A stretch of DNA of 64,000 bases, taken from positions 89,801 through 153,800 of the forward strand of contig JAUHZI010000001.1 of assembly GCA_030426105.1 (NCBI GenBank), read 5' to 3'. How positions within the stretch are numbered: position 1 is the stretch's first letter; the number at the start of each line of letters is the position of its first letter. The position numbers and the translations under genes are program-made. Of this stretch, positions 21,262 through 31,645 are shown in pieces. The DNA is from Bacteroidia bacterium. GTDB taxonomy: Bacteria; Bacteroidota; Bacteroidia; Flavobacteriales_D; Parvicellaceae. The notes beneath the pieces were generated by a model, which saw nothing but the letters and a program-made list of their open reading frames with translations, was not told the origin of the DNA and did no database searches.

Positions 21262-22149
21262 TTACCAATATTGATAAGAATACTTTATAATTTTAATGTA
21301 GTTGGTTTCAATATCTTGAATCAACAACGCCTTCATCAACAATGTAGATTTATTATAAATTATTTCTTTATGTGTGATATGTGTATCATTTTTATATTCA
21401 TCGATATATTCCAAATTCCCTAATGAATCGTATTGATACTTTGTTGTTGTATGATATGGCTTATTAAAATTCGGATAGACAGTCTTTTCTTTAACATTCC
21501 CCTTATCATCATAGTTATAATGAGTAATGCTTTTCTTTTTGTTTATTAACAACTTTTTTTCTTCTTTATACTTTAGTCCATGCTCATTGTAGAAACTCGT
21601 AATCGTTTGATATTTTTTTCCATGACTGTTGTATGTACTTTTACTCTTAGTTGAATCACTAATTTCGTAGCTAAACGTTTCCTGAACAATGACATGTTGT
21701 TTCCCCAATTTAAAATTATTTCTACTACTTAAATTTTCGTCTCGACAATACGTTTTACTTGCAATATCACCATTTTCATTGAAGGTATAATTGTTAGAAA
21801 AGAACCCGTAACTATCACTTGTTCTTTGAACTTCTACAGCTCCTTGTGCATTGTAATAGTAAGTTATGAAAGTAGTATCTTTTGATGTAGAACCGTTAAA
21901 AGACCGATACTGCTTACTTAAACGGCCTTCTTGATCAAACACATAAGTATTAACGAGGTTACGTTGCTCTATTACTTGTAAACTTTTTTTCGTTGAGATT
22001 ACCCCAACAATTTGTTTGATTTGATTTTGTTTGATAAACTTCTCATAGAAAAAAGGAGCATCAGAAAACACTAAACAATCACTATTATCTAGCAACTGGG
22101 CTTTAAAGAAAAATGGGAAGAAAATCAAAAATATAAGAAACAATCTCAC
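21262..22149 (-). CDS. Secreted protein with short YD-like repeats
   Basis: Signal peptide; repeated YNYDDKGNVKEKTV / YQYDSLGNLEYIDEY. Confidence 0.6.
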   Translation of the reverse strand: MRLFLIFLIFFPFFFKAQLLDNSDCLVFSDAPFFYEKFIKQNQIKQIVGVISTKKSLQVIEQRNLVNTYVFDQEGRLSKQYRSFNGSTSKDTTFITYYYNAQGAVEVQRTSDSYGFFSNNYTFNENGDIASKTYCRDENLSSRNNFKLGKQHVIVQETFSYEISDSTKSKSTYNSHGKKYQTITSFYNEHGLKYKEEKKLLINKKKSITHYNYDDKGNVKEKTVYPNFNKPYHTTTKYQYDSLGNLEYIDEYKNDTHITHKEIIYNKSTLLMKALLIQDIETNYIKIIKYSYQYW

Positions 22150-22195
22150 AACTATAAATCTTAGGTTATTCTATCTTGCCAAATACAATGCCAAG

Positions 22196-22789
22196 TTAAT
22201 TTAAATGATATTGATGTTCCACTAAACGTTCTTGACGAACCAGAATAGACATAAACTTTAACTTATGAATTAAAAATTGAATTTTCTTTAAAGGGTTATA
22301 TTTAAACAGCTTTAATTTTTCCTCATCTTCTAAACTCAACAAACTAATAATATGCTGAATATCAATATATGGAGAGTGAGACAACTCTGTTTCAAACAAC
22401 AACTGATTATAGTTATTTGCAAGTTCAATTAGTTCATCATTAGGTGTAATTAAAGCATTATCAATCAAAGATAGCTGACCATTTGGGTACAGGCAGTTTT
22501 CTTTTTGTGCTACAAAAGAGTTTAACTTAAAATTTTGAACACACTCCACAACGATATCAAGATTACCATTACTGTATTTTTTTACTACCTCTACAATTTT
22601 TACAACACATCCATATTCGTGGAGTTTTGTTTTTGATTGAAATGGAATTCCAAAGTACGCTTCATGATACAAACAATCATTGATTAACTGCAAGAATTTT
22701 GGCTCATTAACATGTAAAGTTGTCTGCTCTTGATGCAGCAAAAACAACCTCAAAGGAAATAGCCCTATTACTTCATTATTGTACCTCAT
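22196..22789 (-). CDS. LON peptidase substrate-binding domain-like protein
   Basis: GLFPLRLFLLHQEQTTLHVNEPKFLQLINDCLYHEAYFGIPF resembles the ATP-independent Lon N domain. Confidence 0.65.
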   Translation of the reverse strand: MRYNNEVIGLFPLRLFLLHQEQTTLHVNEPKFLQLINDCLYHEAYFGIPFQSKTKLHEYGCVVKIVEVVKKYSNGNLDIVVECVQNFKLNSFVAQKENCLYPNGQLSLIDNALITPNDELIELANNYNQLLFETELSHSPYIDIQHIISLLSLEDEEKLKLFKYNPLKKIQFLIHKLKFMSILVRQERLVEHQYHLN

Positions 22790-23066
22790 ATTCTACTTGT
22801 AATCATCTCGATTGTTACTCAATATTTAATCACACTACAAAGATTCTCTATTTTTCTCATCCTTTCAATAGCGTTTTTTAAAGGATATCCACAACTAACT
22901 ATGAATTACTTTAACTAAAACAATATAAAATCCTAATAAACAGAGACTTAAAACACATAATTCAGCCGTTGAATTTGTTTATCAACTTTACTTTTTTAAC
23001 ATTATTATTCTATTTGATTAGAATTCTTTTAACTTCGTAGTCATTCATTCTCATTAACGAATAATA

Positions 23067-24149
23067 ATGATTACACAAGAACAACTAAAAGATATTTCCA
23101 AAAGATTAGATGCTCTGCATGGTTACTTAGAAATCGGTGATAAAAAAATGCAAATAGAAGAAGAAGACCTTAGGACACAGGACCCTGATTTTTGGAATAA
23201 ACCTAAAGAGGCTGAAGCATTATTAAAAAAGTTAAAACACAAGAAATACTGGGTTGCAGCATACGAATCTGTTCGAGAGGAATGTGATGACTTAGAAGTC
23301 CTATTTGACTTTTGCAAAGAAGGGGAAGCTACTGAGGATGAAGTCCAAGAAGCTTACGACACGCTTTTAGAAAAAGTAGAAGAATTGGAATTCAAAAACA
23401 TGTTGAGCGCTGAAGAAGACTCCTTAAATGCTGTTCTTCAACTTACAGCTGGAGCTGGAGGTACTGAAAGTTGTGATTGGGCCAGCATGTTAATGAGAAT
23501 GTACATCATGTGGGCTGAAAAGAACGACATGAAAGTCAAAGAAATCAATTACCAAGCTGGAGATGTAGCTGGAGTAAAAACAGTGACGCTAGAAATTGAG
23601 GGGGATTTTGCTTTTGGTTATTTAAAAGGTGAAAATGGTGTACATCGATTAGTTCGTGTTTCTCCTTTTGATTCTAACGCTAAACGACACACCTCTTTTG
23701 TTTCAGCATATATTTATCCACTGGTAGATGATTCTATAGAAATTAAGGTTAACCCTGGAGACATTACATGGGAAACATTCCGTTCTGGTGGTGCTGGTGG
23801 GCAAAACGTGAACAAGGTAGAAACTGGAGTTAGACTTCGACATAAGCCTTCTGGTATTATTATTGAAAATACTGAAACCCGCTCACAATTAGGTAACAAA
23901 GAAAAAGCAATGCAATTATTAAAATCTCAACTATTTGAGATCGAACAGCGAAAACAACAAGCTGCTCGTAATGCTATTGAATCTGAGAAAAAGAACATTG
24001 AATGGGGATCTCAAATTAGAAGTTATGTTTTGGATGATAGACGAGTAAAAGATCATCGTACTAATCATCAAACGAGTAACACTGAAGCTGTTTTAAATGG
24101 AGAAATTGATGCATTTCTAAAAGCTTACCTCATGGAATTTGGTGGATAA
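23067..24149 (+). CDS. prfB: Peptide chain release factor 2, continuous frame
   Basis: 360 aa with GGQ ([17 protein letters not shown]) and RF2 SPF ([15 protein letters not shown]) motifs. Confidence 0.97.
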   Translation: MITQEQLKDISKRLDALHGYLEIGDKKMQIEEEDLRTQDPDFWNKPKEAEALLKKLKHKKYWVAAYESVREECDDLEVLFDFCKEGEATEDEVQEAYDTLLEKVEELEFKNMLSAEEDSLNAVLQLTAGAGGTESCDWASMLMRMYIMWAEKNDMKVKEINYQAGDVAGVKTVTLEIEGDFAFGYLKGENGVHRLVRVSPFDSNAKRHTSFVSAYIYPLVDDSIEIKVNPGDITWETFRSGGAGGQNVNKVETGVRLRHKPSGIIIENTETRSQLGNKEKAMQLLKSQLFEIEQRKQQAARNAIESEKKNIEWGSQIRSYVLDDRRVKDHRTNHQTSNTEAVLNGEIDAFLKAYLMEFGG

Positions 24150-24152
24150 CCA

Positions 24153-25037
24153 ATGAATAAGCGTAGAAAAAAATCATATTGCTTTAATTGTAATACATCT
24201 CTAGGAAATGGAGATAACTTTTGCAGAAAATGTGGACAAGAAAACCACAACAAAACTGTTGAATTTAAACATTTGATCAATGATTTTTTAGGAGACTATT
24301 TGACTTTTGATTCAAAAATTTGGAAGAGTCTAAAACTCTTATGCTTTTCTCCTGGACAGTTAACAATCAACTATTCAGCAGGCAAGATTAACAGTTATAT
24401 CCGTCCTATTCGTTTGATGCTGTTTTTGAGTTTAATCTATGTCGTTGTGTTCAGTTTTCAACTTGATCACTCTAAACCTCTCATAGAAAATAGTGGCATC
24501 CATGTTGGAGGCAGTCAATCAGCTACTGCTTCCTATAAATATATTATACAAAACTATGAAAACATTGATGTATACATTGAACAAGAAAAAAAATATGACT
24601 CTTATTTAAACAAAGCTCTAATAAAAGGGGTATACAATCTTGTGGGTGGCAACAAAAACATCTTTAATGAAGCTTTAAAAAAGACTTCTAACTTACTATT
24701 TATTATACTGCCTTTTGTTGGCTTAATCTTCAAAGTTAATTTTTGGCGTAATCACCTTTTTTATGTTGAGCATTTTGTTCACGCATTACACCTTTACTCT
24801 TTTTTCTTTTTAATTGCAATACTAGGAATGCTTCTATCATGGGTATTACCTTCATTAGCCACCCTACTACTCTTATTTACAATCTTCTTTACCTATCTAT
24901 ACTTTAGTTACAAAAAGGTCTATAAACGTTCTACTTTTATTACCTTAGTCAAAATACTAACCACGAGCATAACATTTGTTATATTACTTGCTACTGGTTT
25001 TGTTATTTCATTATTAACAACAATATCTTTTTCTTAA
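24153..25037 (+). CDS. DUF3667-like zinc-ribbon membrane protein
   Basis: CFNCNTSLGNGDNFCRKCGQ zinc ribbon followed by TM helices. Confidence 0.75.
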   Translation: MNKRRKKSYCFNCNTSLGNGDNFCRKCGQENHNKTVEFKHLINDFLGDYLTFDSKIWKSLKLLCFSPGQLTINYSAGKINSYIRPIRLMLFLSLIYVVVFSFQLDHSKPLIENSGIHVGGSQSATASYKYIIQNYENIDVYIEQEKKYDSYLNKALIKGVYNLVGGNKNIFNEALKKTSNLLFIILPFVGLIFKVNFWRNHLFYVEHFVHALHLYSFFFLIAILGMLLSWVLPSLATLLLLFTIFFTYLYFSYKKVYKRSTFITLVKILTTSITFVILLATGFVISLLTTISFS

Positions 25038-25048
25038 ATTTTATAAAC

Positions 25049-25390
25049 ATGAAAATATACCATAATCCTAGATGTTCAAAAAGTAGAAACAGTTTTAATC
25101 TATTAACAGAAAAGGGACTTGAATTCGAAACAATTGAATACCTAAAAACGCCTTTAACAAAAGAAGAATTAAAAACAGTTATCCAACAATTAGGAATTCC
25201 TGCTAAAGATCTAGTTAGAAAAGGTGAAAAAGATTTCAAAGAAAACTTTAAAGGGAAAGAGCTATCTGAAGAGGAGTGGATTGATGCCATGCTGACATAT
25301 CCGAAGCTAATAGAGCGTCCAATTGTTGTAAAAGGAAGCAAAGCTGTAATTGGACGACCAATAGAGAATGTTATCGATTTAATCCAATAA
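25049..25390 (+). CDS. arsC: ArsC-family (glutaredoxin-type) arsenate reductase-like protein
   Basis: MKIYHNPRCSKSRNSFNLLTEKGLEFETIEYLKTPLTKEEL; RPIVVKGSKAVIGRP. Confidence 0.9.
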   Translation: MKIYHNPRCSKSRNSFNLLTEKGLEFETIEYLKTPLTKEELKTVIQQLGIPAKDLVRKGEKDFKENFKGKELSEEEWIDAMLTYPKLIERPIVVKGSKAVIGRPIENVIDLIQ

Positions 25391-25424
25391 CTTTTACACA
25401 CTCTACTCCACTCTGTACAATTAT

Positions 25425-25904
25425 ATGAATATTACAATATACACAGACGGTTCTGCCTTAGGAAATCCTGGCCCAGGAGGTTATGGAATTGTTTTTATGG
25501 CTGGAAAATTTTACAAGGAGGCTAATCAAGGATATCGTATGACCACAAACAACAGGATGGAACTCTTGGCTGTAATTACTGCTTTGGAACAACTCAAAGG
25601 AGATGGACATATGGTAAAAATATATTCTGACTCTAAATATGTAATTGATGCCATTGAAAAGAAATGGGTCTTTGGCTGGGTAAAAAAAGGGTTTAAGGGT
25701 AAGAAAAATGCTGATTTATGGAAGCGATTTCTTAAAATATATCCAAAACATCAAGTCTCATTTACTTGGGTTAAAGGACATGCAGGGAATAAATATAATG
25801 AAGTATGTGATCAACTTGCTGTAAAAGCAGCCAACAACAAAGAACACCATTTAGTTGATGAATGGTTTGAAAAAGAACAACAAGGAGAAAACTCACTATT
25901 TTAG
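25425..25904 (+). CDS. rnhA: Ribonuclease HI
   Basis: ITIYTDGSALGNPGPGGYGIVF; TTNNRMELLAVI; VKGHAGNKYNEVCDQLA. Confidence 0.95.
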   Translation: MNITIYTDGSALGNPGPGGYGIVFMAGKFYKEANQGYRMTTNNRMELLAVITALEQLKGDGHMVKIYSDSKYVIDAIEKKWVFGWVKKGFKGKKNADLWKRFLKIYPKHQVSFTWVKGHAGNKYNEVCDQLAVKAANNKEHHLVDEWFEKEQQGENSLF

Positions 25905-25925
25905 TGACATAGATAAAACATCGCT

Positions 25926-26948
25926 ATGAAAGCAGCAGTATTAACAAAACATGGAGATGCTCATAAAGCATTTGAAATTAAAGCAATTGAAATACCAACA
26001 ATTGCTAAAGATGAAGTACTTATCAAAGTTGAAGCTTTTGGTTTAAACTTTGCCGACGTTATGGCCAGGCAAGGGCTTTACAAAGAAGCTCCTGCATTAC
26101 CAAGTGTTTTGGGATATGATGTTGTAGGTACAATTGAAAAAGTTGCTGATGACGCTAACAACCACTTAATAGGAAAGCGCGTTGTATCTATGACTCGTTT
26201 TGGGGGTTACGCCGAATACGCAAAAACAAAAGCTGCTGGTGTTGCTGAAATTTCTAGTAACTTACCTGCTGGAGAGGCCTTAGCCTTAGCAACTCAATAT
26301 AGCACCGCTTATTTTATGGCTTATGAATGCGTCTCAGTGTTTGAAGGAGACAATGTATTGATGCATGCCGCAGCTGGAGGAGTAGGAACCGCCTTAGCTC
26401 AACTACTTTCACTTAGAGGTTGCACTATTTTTGGCTTAACAAGTCGTGACGAAAAGTTTGAGTACCTTAAAAACAATGGAGTACACTACCCAATAAATCA
26501 CACTAAAACAAATTACGAAACTGAAATTCGAAAAATATTAGGAGGAAACAAATTAGATGTTGCTTTTAACTCTGTCGGAGGTTCTACTTTTAAAAAAGAT
26601 TCTCGTTTACTACAAAAGGGGGGGCGCTCTGTTTTATATGGAGTGGCAGAACGATCTGGGAAAGGCAAAGGAATGCTTCCAACATTAGATTTAGCATGGA
26701 AATTTGGAATCTACTCTCCTATTCAAATGCTTTTACATTCACAAGCGATCATTGGAGTTAACATGCTTCATATTGCAGATGAAAAGCCTCAAGTTATTAA
26801 ACGCTGCTTAGATGCTGTAGTAAAACTTACCGAAAACGGTGACTTAAAACCTCATGTTGGAGGTCTATTTAAATTTGACAAAATAGGCGATGCTCACGCC
26901 TTATTAGAAAGCAGAAAATCGAAAGGTAAAATCATTGTAGAATGGTAA
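25926..26948 (+). CDS. Quinone oxidoreductase / zinc-type alcohol dehydrogenase-like protein
   Basis: Medium-chain reductase fold: VLMHAAAGGVGTALAQLLSLRGCTIFG. Confidence 0.9.
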   Translation: MKAAVLTKHGDAHKAFEIKAIEIPTIAKDEVLIKVEAFGLNFADVMARQGLYKEAPALPSVLGYDVVGTIEKVADDANNHLIGKRVVSMTRFGGYAEYAKTKAAGVAEISSNLPAGEALALATQYSTAYFMAYECVSVFEGDNVLMHAAAGGVGTALAQLLSLRGCTIFGLTSRDEKFEYLKNNGVHYPINHTKTNYETEIRKILGGNKLDVAFNSVGGSTFKKDSRLLQKGGRSVLYGVAERSGKGKGMLPTLDLAWKFGIYSPIQMLLHSQAIIGVNMLHIADEKPQVIKRCLDAVVKLTENGDLKPHVGGLFKFDKIGDAHALLESRKSKGKIIVEW

Positions 26949-26974
26949 AAAACTTCTCTCATTAAACTTATAAC

Positions 26975-28615
26975 ATGAAACACATTTTATTTTTTATCAT
27001 ATTCTTTGCTACTCTTACGGGGTTTGGGAATAAAGAAACTCAGAAAATTGGTTCTACTGTTTCTATAACACCTCTCGCGGAGCAAACTATTAGTACTCTA
27101 GAAAGCTATACCCTTATTACAAATTCACAAGGTGGAGGGACTTACTTCTTAGATGAAACAAACGTCTTTTTAATTGACTATCATTTTCTTATCAATAAAC
27201 AGTACGAATCTGTACTTTTTATTCTTAATTCTGATACACTTCAATTTAACACATTAAAACCTTTTCTTTTAGAAGGTATTACAAAGGGGGAGCATGATAT
27301 CAAAGTCGTTCTTCTTCAAAACAACCAACCAGTAAACCAAGCTAAGGTAGGCTTACATCTGATTGAAAAAGCACCTTTAATCAAAAACGATGCTGTCGTT
27401 TTAGGTATTCTCATCCTAATTTTAGGAGGAATATTTTATTCAGAAACTCTTTCTAGTTTCCAGGGCTTTTACAAGGTTATACCAGGATTATTACTTTGTT
27501 ATTTTATTCCTGCTGTATTTAATTCGTTAAACATCATTTCTGGAGAATACAGCAAACTATACTTTGTTGCTTCTCGCTATTTATTACCCGCAAGCTTAGT
27601 TTTACTATGCTTAAGCATTGATCTAAAAGGTATTGCTAAGCTAGGTTGGCGAGCATTAGTTATGTTCTTTACTGGCACATTAGGTATTATCATTGGAGGG
27701 CCTATAGCGCTACTAATCATCGCTTCAATAGCTCCTGATATTCTAGGTGCAGATGCTGGTGAAGTTTGGAGAGGTTTAGCTACAGTTGCAGGGAGTTGGA
27801 TTGGTGGAGGAGCTAACCAAACCGCTATGAAAGAGATCTTTGAAACACCTAATGATATCTTTTCAAAAATGGTTGTTGTTGATGTCATTGTCGCCAATGT
27901 TTGGATGGCAATTCTTCTGTATGGGACTGGTATTTCAAATAAGATTGATCAAAGACTAAAAGCTGATTCATCTGCAATTAATGCCTTAAAAGATAAAATG
28001 GAAACTTTAGCTAAGAAAATTGCTAAAATCCCATCCACTACTGACCTCATGATTATCGCGGCGATAGGACTTACTGGAACTGGGCTAGCACATTTTGGAG
28101 CTGACATTATTGCTCCTCTTTTAAAAGAAAGTAAAGATTTCTTAGCTAGTATAGGGCTCTCTTCTTTAACCAGTGGATTTTTCTGGTTAATTGTCTTAGC
28201 TACCCTTATAGGAGTTGGAATGTCATTTACTAGCCTTAGAAATTACGAAGGCGCTGGTGCTTCTAAAGTAGGAAGCTTATTCCTCTATGTTTTAGTTGCC
28301 ACAATTGGAACACATATGGATATTTTTGCGATAGCTGAAAGTCCTGGATTATTTTTGGTTGGATTTATTTGGATGTCTATTCACGCTATTTTGATGTTAG
28401 TTGTAGCCAAACTAATTAAGGCTCCATTCTTTTTTGTTGCAGTTGGTAGTCAAGCCAACGTTGGAGGTGCGGCTTCTGCACCTGTTGTTGCCTCAGCATT
28501 TAGTCCTTCTTTAGCTCCCGTGGGGGTTTTACTAGCCGTAATGGGATATGCTGTAGGAACAGGTGGAGCTTGGCTTTGCGCTGTACTAATGCAAAGCATT
28601 CAGGTTGGTGGATAA
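26975..28615 (+). CDS. DUF819 family multi-pass membrane protein
   Basis: GGPIALLIIASIAPDILGADAGEVWRGLATVAGSWIGGGANQTAMKE typical of DUF819; N-terminal secreted extension. Confidence 0.85.
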   Translation: MKHILFFIIFFATLTGFGNKETQKIGSTVSITPLAEQTISTLESYTLITNSQGGGTYFLDETNVFLIDYHFLINKQYESVLFILNSDTLQFNTLKPFLLEGITKGEHDIKVVLLQNNQPVNQAKVGLHLIEKAPLIKNDAVVLGILILILGGIFYSETLSSFQGFYKVIPGLLLCYFIPAVFNSLNIISGEYSKLYFVASRYLLPASLVLLCLSIDLKGIAKLGWRALVMFFTGTLGIIIGGPIALLIIASIAPDILGADAGEVWRGLATVAGSWIGGGANQTAMKEIFETPNDIFSKMVVVDVIVANVWMAILLYGTGISNKIDQRLKADSSAINALKDKMETLAKKIAKIPSTTDLMIIAAIGLTGTGLAHFGADIIAPLLKESKDFLASIGLSSLTSGFFWLIVLATLIGVGMSFTSLRNYEGAGASKVGSLFLYVLVATIGTHMDIFAIAESPGLFLVGFIWMSIHAILMLVVAKLIKAPFFFVAVGSQANVGGAASAPVVASAFSPSLAPVGVLLAVMGYAVGTGGAWLCAVLMQSIQVGG

Positions 28616-29187
28616 TGCAAAAACTACTAGAAAGCATACAACCGTACATCAAGATTACAAAAGCAGAAGAGCAAGTTCTCTATAATGCTGTATCAAAACG
28701 AACGCTTGACAAAAATGAAATACTATTTTCAGAAGGCAAGGTTTCTGATGAAATATACTTTGTAACACAAGGATGTATTCGACTGTTTTATAATGCAAAC
28801 GGCAATGAGAAGACAGCTTTTTTCTACACAGAAAACCAATTTATTTGTGCTGGAGAGAGCTACACTTTTAATATTCCTGCTAGAGAAAACTACCAAGCAA
28901 TTGAACCAACTGAGGTCATTATCTTCAAAAAAAACAAAACAGAAACCTTATTACAACAGGTTCCAAAATTTGAAATTATCGCTAGAATTGCCACTGAAAA
29001 TGAGTTAATTACTTGTCAAAAAATAATTGCGTCTTTTGTCACACAATCTCCTGAAGAACGTTACCTTTCTTTATTAGAACAACAAGGAGCTTTGTTTCAA
29101 CGAGTTCCTCAACAATACATTGCATCATTCTTAGGTGTTTCACCTGAAACACTGAGCCGTATAAAAGCACGGATATTTAAGAAGTAA
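28615..29187 (+). CDS. Crp/Fnr family transcriptional regulator
   Basis: cNMP-binding fold plus HTH end (RVPQQYIASFLGVSPETLSRIKARIF); start trimmed from 28570 to the ATG at 28615 overlapping the upstream TAA. Confidence 0.88.
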   Translation: MQKLLESIQPYIKITKAEEQVLYNAVSKRTLDKNEILFSEGKVSDEIYFVTQGCIRLFYNANGNEKTAFFYTENQFICAGESYTFNIPARENYQAIEPTEVIIFKKNKTETLLQQVPKFEIIARIATENELITCQKIIASFVTQSPEERYLSLLEQQGALFQRVPQQYIASFLGVSPETLSRIKARIFKK

Positions 29188-29192
29188 TCGTA

Positions 29193-29675
29193 CTATCTTA
29201 TTTTTATTTGATCCATTTCATTTAGAAGGTGACCTAAAATCCCCTCTTTATGGTCTGATAAACACACAAATTCGTATAGCAATGTTTCATCTAGCATTTC
29301 CCCTTTTTGATTTTTTATTTTGATTTTTAAAACCGAACCGTCAATGATAATTGGGCAATCCACCTTGGGGATGCTAAGATTGGTTGAAGCTAACCAATCC
29401 CCTTTAAAATTAATCTGTTTCTTTTCTACTTTCCCATTCAAATTTACAACAGTCAATAACAATTCTTTGTCGTTAAGATGTGTCCAAATGTATTTTACAC
29501 CTATTGTTCCAACAGAATAAAGAAATGCATTTCCATTTTTAGCAAAATTAGCTGTAAAAATACGTTCCGCTTTTTTTCCATTCTGCTTTTCAGTTTTCAT
29601 ATTGATAGTTGTTTTACACCCCACTAACAATAATACAAACACAATAAAAAACGTTTTAATTCCAATTGACATCAT
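29193..29675 (-). CDS. Hypothetical lipoprotein
   Basis: Lipobox LLLVGC. Confidence 0.6.
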   Translation of the reverse strand: MMSIGIKTFFIVFVLLLVGCKTTINMKTEKQNGKKAERIFTANFAKNGNAFLYSVGTIGVKYIWTHLNDKELLLTVVNLNGKVEKKQINFKGDWLASTNLSIPKVDCPIIIDGSVLKIKIKNQKGEMLDETLLYEFVCLSDHKEGILGHLLNEMDQIKIR

Positions 29676-29763
29676 TAATTTTTTCGATTAAAGCTACACA
29701 ATACTTTCTTGACTATCGTCAAGTGAAAGTCATATCTGTTCTCATAGATTTGTTATAAAAAAG

Positions 29764-30639
29764 ATGAACACAGAAAAAGTTTTAGTTGCAGGAGCTACAG
29801 GCTACTTAGGTCAATTTTTAGTAAAAGAACTCAAAAATAGAGGATATTGGGTACGTATTTTAATTCGTAATCACTCACAAAAAGAATTATTCGAAGAAGT
29901 TGATGAAATTTTTGTTGGAAAAGTCACTCAACCATCAACTATTAAGCATGTAACATCTAATATCGATTGGGTCTTTTCAACCATTGGAATTACTAGACAG
30001 AAAGACAACCTCTCCTATATGGATGTTGATTATCAAGGTAATATGAACTTATTGGTAGACGCTCTTGAAAACAACGTATCATCCTTTCAATATATTTCTG
30101 CTATAAATGGTCAAGAACTCAAACATTTAAAGATCTTCGAAGCAAAAGAGAGGTTTGTTGATGCACTAAAAGCATCCAACATTCACTCCTCCATCATTCG
30201 TCCTAATGGCTTCTTCTCTGATATGAAAGACTTTCTAAATATGGCAAAGGGAGGAAGAGTATTCCTTTTTGGACATGGACGGTTTCAATTGAACCCTATT
30301 CATGGAGAGGATCTCGCTACAGTCTGTATCAATACAATGGAAGCAAAGAAGGACGAGGTTATCGTTGGAGGTCCTGAGATTTTTAGTCAAAATGATTTGG
30401 CAAGTTTAGCTCTCAAAGCTTGGAACAAACCTATAAAAATCATTCATCTCCCTGACTGGATTAGATTGTCTGTAATCTGGTTTTTTAGGACATTTACTTC
30501 ATCCAAAACCTATGGCCCTATTGAATTCTTTTTAACAGCTATGGCTAAGGACAATATAGCACCTCAACATGGTTCTAAAAAGCTGTTAGATTTTTTCTAT
30601 AATAGTGTCCAAAAACAAAAAAACGCTCAACCTCAATAG
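29764..30639 (+). CDS. NAD(P)-binding SDR/NmrA-like protein
   Basis: VLVAGATGYLGQFLVKELKNRGYWVRILIRN Rossmann motif. Confidence 0.88.
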   Translation: MNTEKVLVAGATGYLGQFLVKELKNRGYWVRILIRNHSQKELFEEVDEIFVGKVTQPSTIKHVTSNIDWVFSTIGITRQKDNLSYMDVDYQGNMNLLVDALENNVSSFQYISAINGQELKHLKIFEAKERFVDALKASNIHSSIIRPNGFFSDMKDFLNMAKGGRVFLFGHGRFQLNPIHGEDLATVCINTMEAKKDEVIVGGPEIFSQNDLASLALKAWNKPIKIIHLPDWIRLSVIWFFRTFTSSKTYGPIEFFLTAMAKDNIAPQHGSKKLLDFFYNSVQKQKNAQPQ

Positions 30640-30649
30640 GTTGAGCGTT
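30622..30649. terminator. Bidirectional terminator containing the upstream stop codon
   Basis: Perfect 12-bp stem AACGCTCAACCT-CAAT-AGGTTGAGCGTT; TAG stop of 29764-30639 spans the loop/3' arm. Confidence 0.85.
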
Positions 30650-30661
30650 ATAAAAAGCCCT

Positions 30662-31159
30662 CTAGTTCAAATCATACAGTTTTCGCTTAAACAAACATGG
30701 CTGAATGGTTTGGAATTGATTATTCACCTTATCGAAAATTTTACCATCTACTTTTATATTTTTACCCATCAGCTGTGCTTGAAGCATTGTTTGCATTTCT
30801 TTGATTCGAGTGCTTAAAAAACTAGAAATCAAATCCTCTTCATCATAACTCTCCCATAATTTAGCCATGGTTGAATTATATCGATTTACCTTATGATAAA
30901 GTCTATTAAATCCTTTAAAAAAAGTATAATATTTCCTATTTACAATTTGGCGTACAACTTGATTTTCATTAGAAAGCACAAAAATGATTTCTTCTATATT
31001 TTTTGCTTCTATTAACTGGATTAATTCATTTATATTTTCTCCTTTAAGATCTACAGCGTTGCCCAACGAAGTATAATAATAACTTTCTCCGTTATAAGAT
31101 GCTTCAATCTTTGCCTCTAAATAATCTGTTGGGCAGACGAAATACAAACGCTTTTTCAT
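30662..31159 (-). CDS. Hypothetical protein, last gene of the CobW operon
   Basis: 165 aa, 7 nt downstream of the NTF2-like gene. Confidence 0.6.
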   Translation of the reverse strand: MKKRLYFVCPTDYLEAKIEASYNGESYYYTSLGNAVDLKGENINELIQLIEAKNIEEIIFVLSNENQVVRQIVNRKYYTFFKGFNRLYHKVNRYNSTMAKLWESYDEEDLISSFLSTRIKEMQTMLQAQLMGKNIKVDGKIFDKVNNQFQTIQPCLFKRKLYDLN

Positions 31160-31166
31160 TCCTTTT

Positions 31167-31628
31167 TTATTGTTGATATGGAAATGAAGAGTGGTGTAAA
31201 TCTATTTTTAGCCCACCACTAATCAACTGGTATCCAAACGTATACTCCACCTTTACTTCTTGACCATTTACATCTGTAAAAAAATAATTCCCCATAGCTA
31301 TTGCTCTTGATTCTTCCAGAATAATCCCTGAATTTTCAAATCTAACTTTTAACCACGGTTGAATTGCAAACCCCTTGTCTTCTGCACAAGTTCTATCTAC
31401 CCCTGCTATAAAATAAGACTTTGCCTTTTCTTTTGTTGGCCTAAACTGCTCTAACTCACATTTAGTTGGCTTAAACAACACATTACCTAATTCAAATGCG
31501 TACAGTTTGTCAAGAAACTCCTCTGTATACTTTTCACATGCTGCTCGATCTTCTTTTAATGCTCCTATTGCTACAACGCCTTTCCCCCATTGCTCTTGAG
31601 CTTCTAAAACCTTTTCTTTTGTAATCAT
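31167..31628 (-). CDS. SnoaL/NTF2-like protein
   Basis: QEQWGKGVVAIGALKEDRAACEKYTEEFLDKLY...LHHSSFPY resembles small NTF2-fold proteins seen next to CobW genes. Confidence 0.6.
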   Translation of the reverse strand: MITKEKVLEAQEQWGKGVVAIGALKEDRAACEKYTEEFLDKLYAFELGNVLFKPTKCELEQFRPTKEKAKSYFIAGVDRTCAEDKGFAIQPWLKVRFENSGIILEESRAIAMGNYFFTDVNGQEVKVEYTFGYQLISGGLKIDLHHSSFPYQQ

Positions 31629-31645
31629 TTTTTATGTTTTTCTTT

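Noticed and set aside
21262-22149. Second RHS toxin
   Set aside because: Only a few YD-like repeats, no RHS core and no C-terminal toxin domain
31167-31628. Phosphoribosyl-AMP cyclohydrolase label
   Set aside because: Sequence reads as an NTF2/SnoaL-like protein and lacks HisI-type metal motifs
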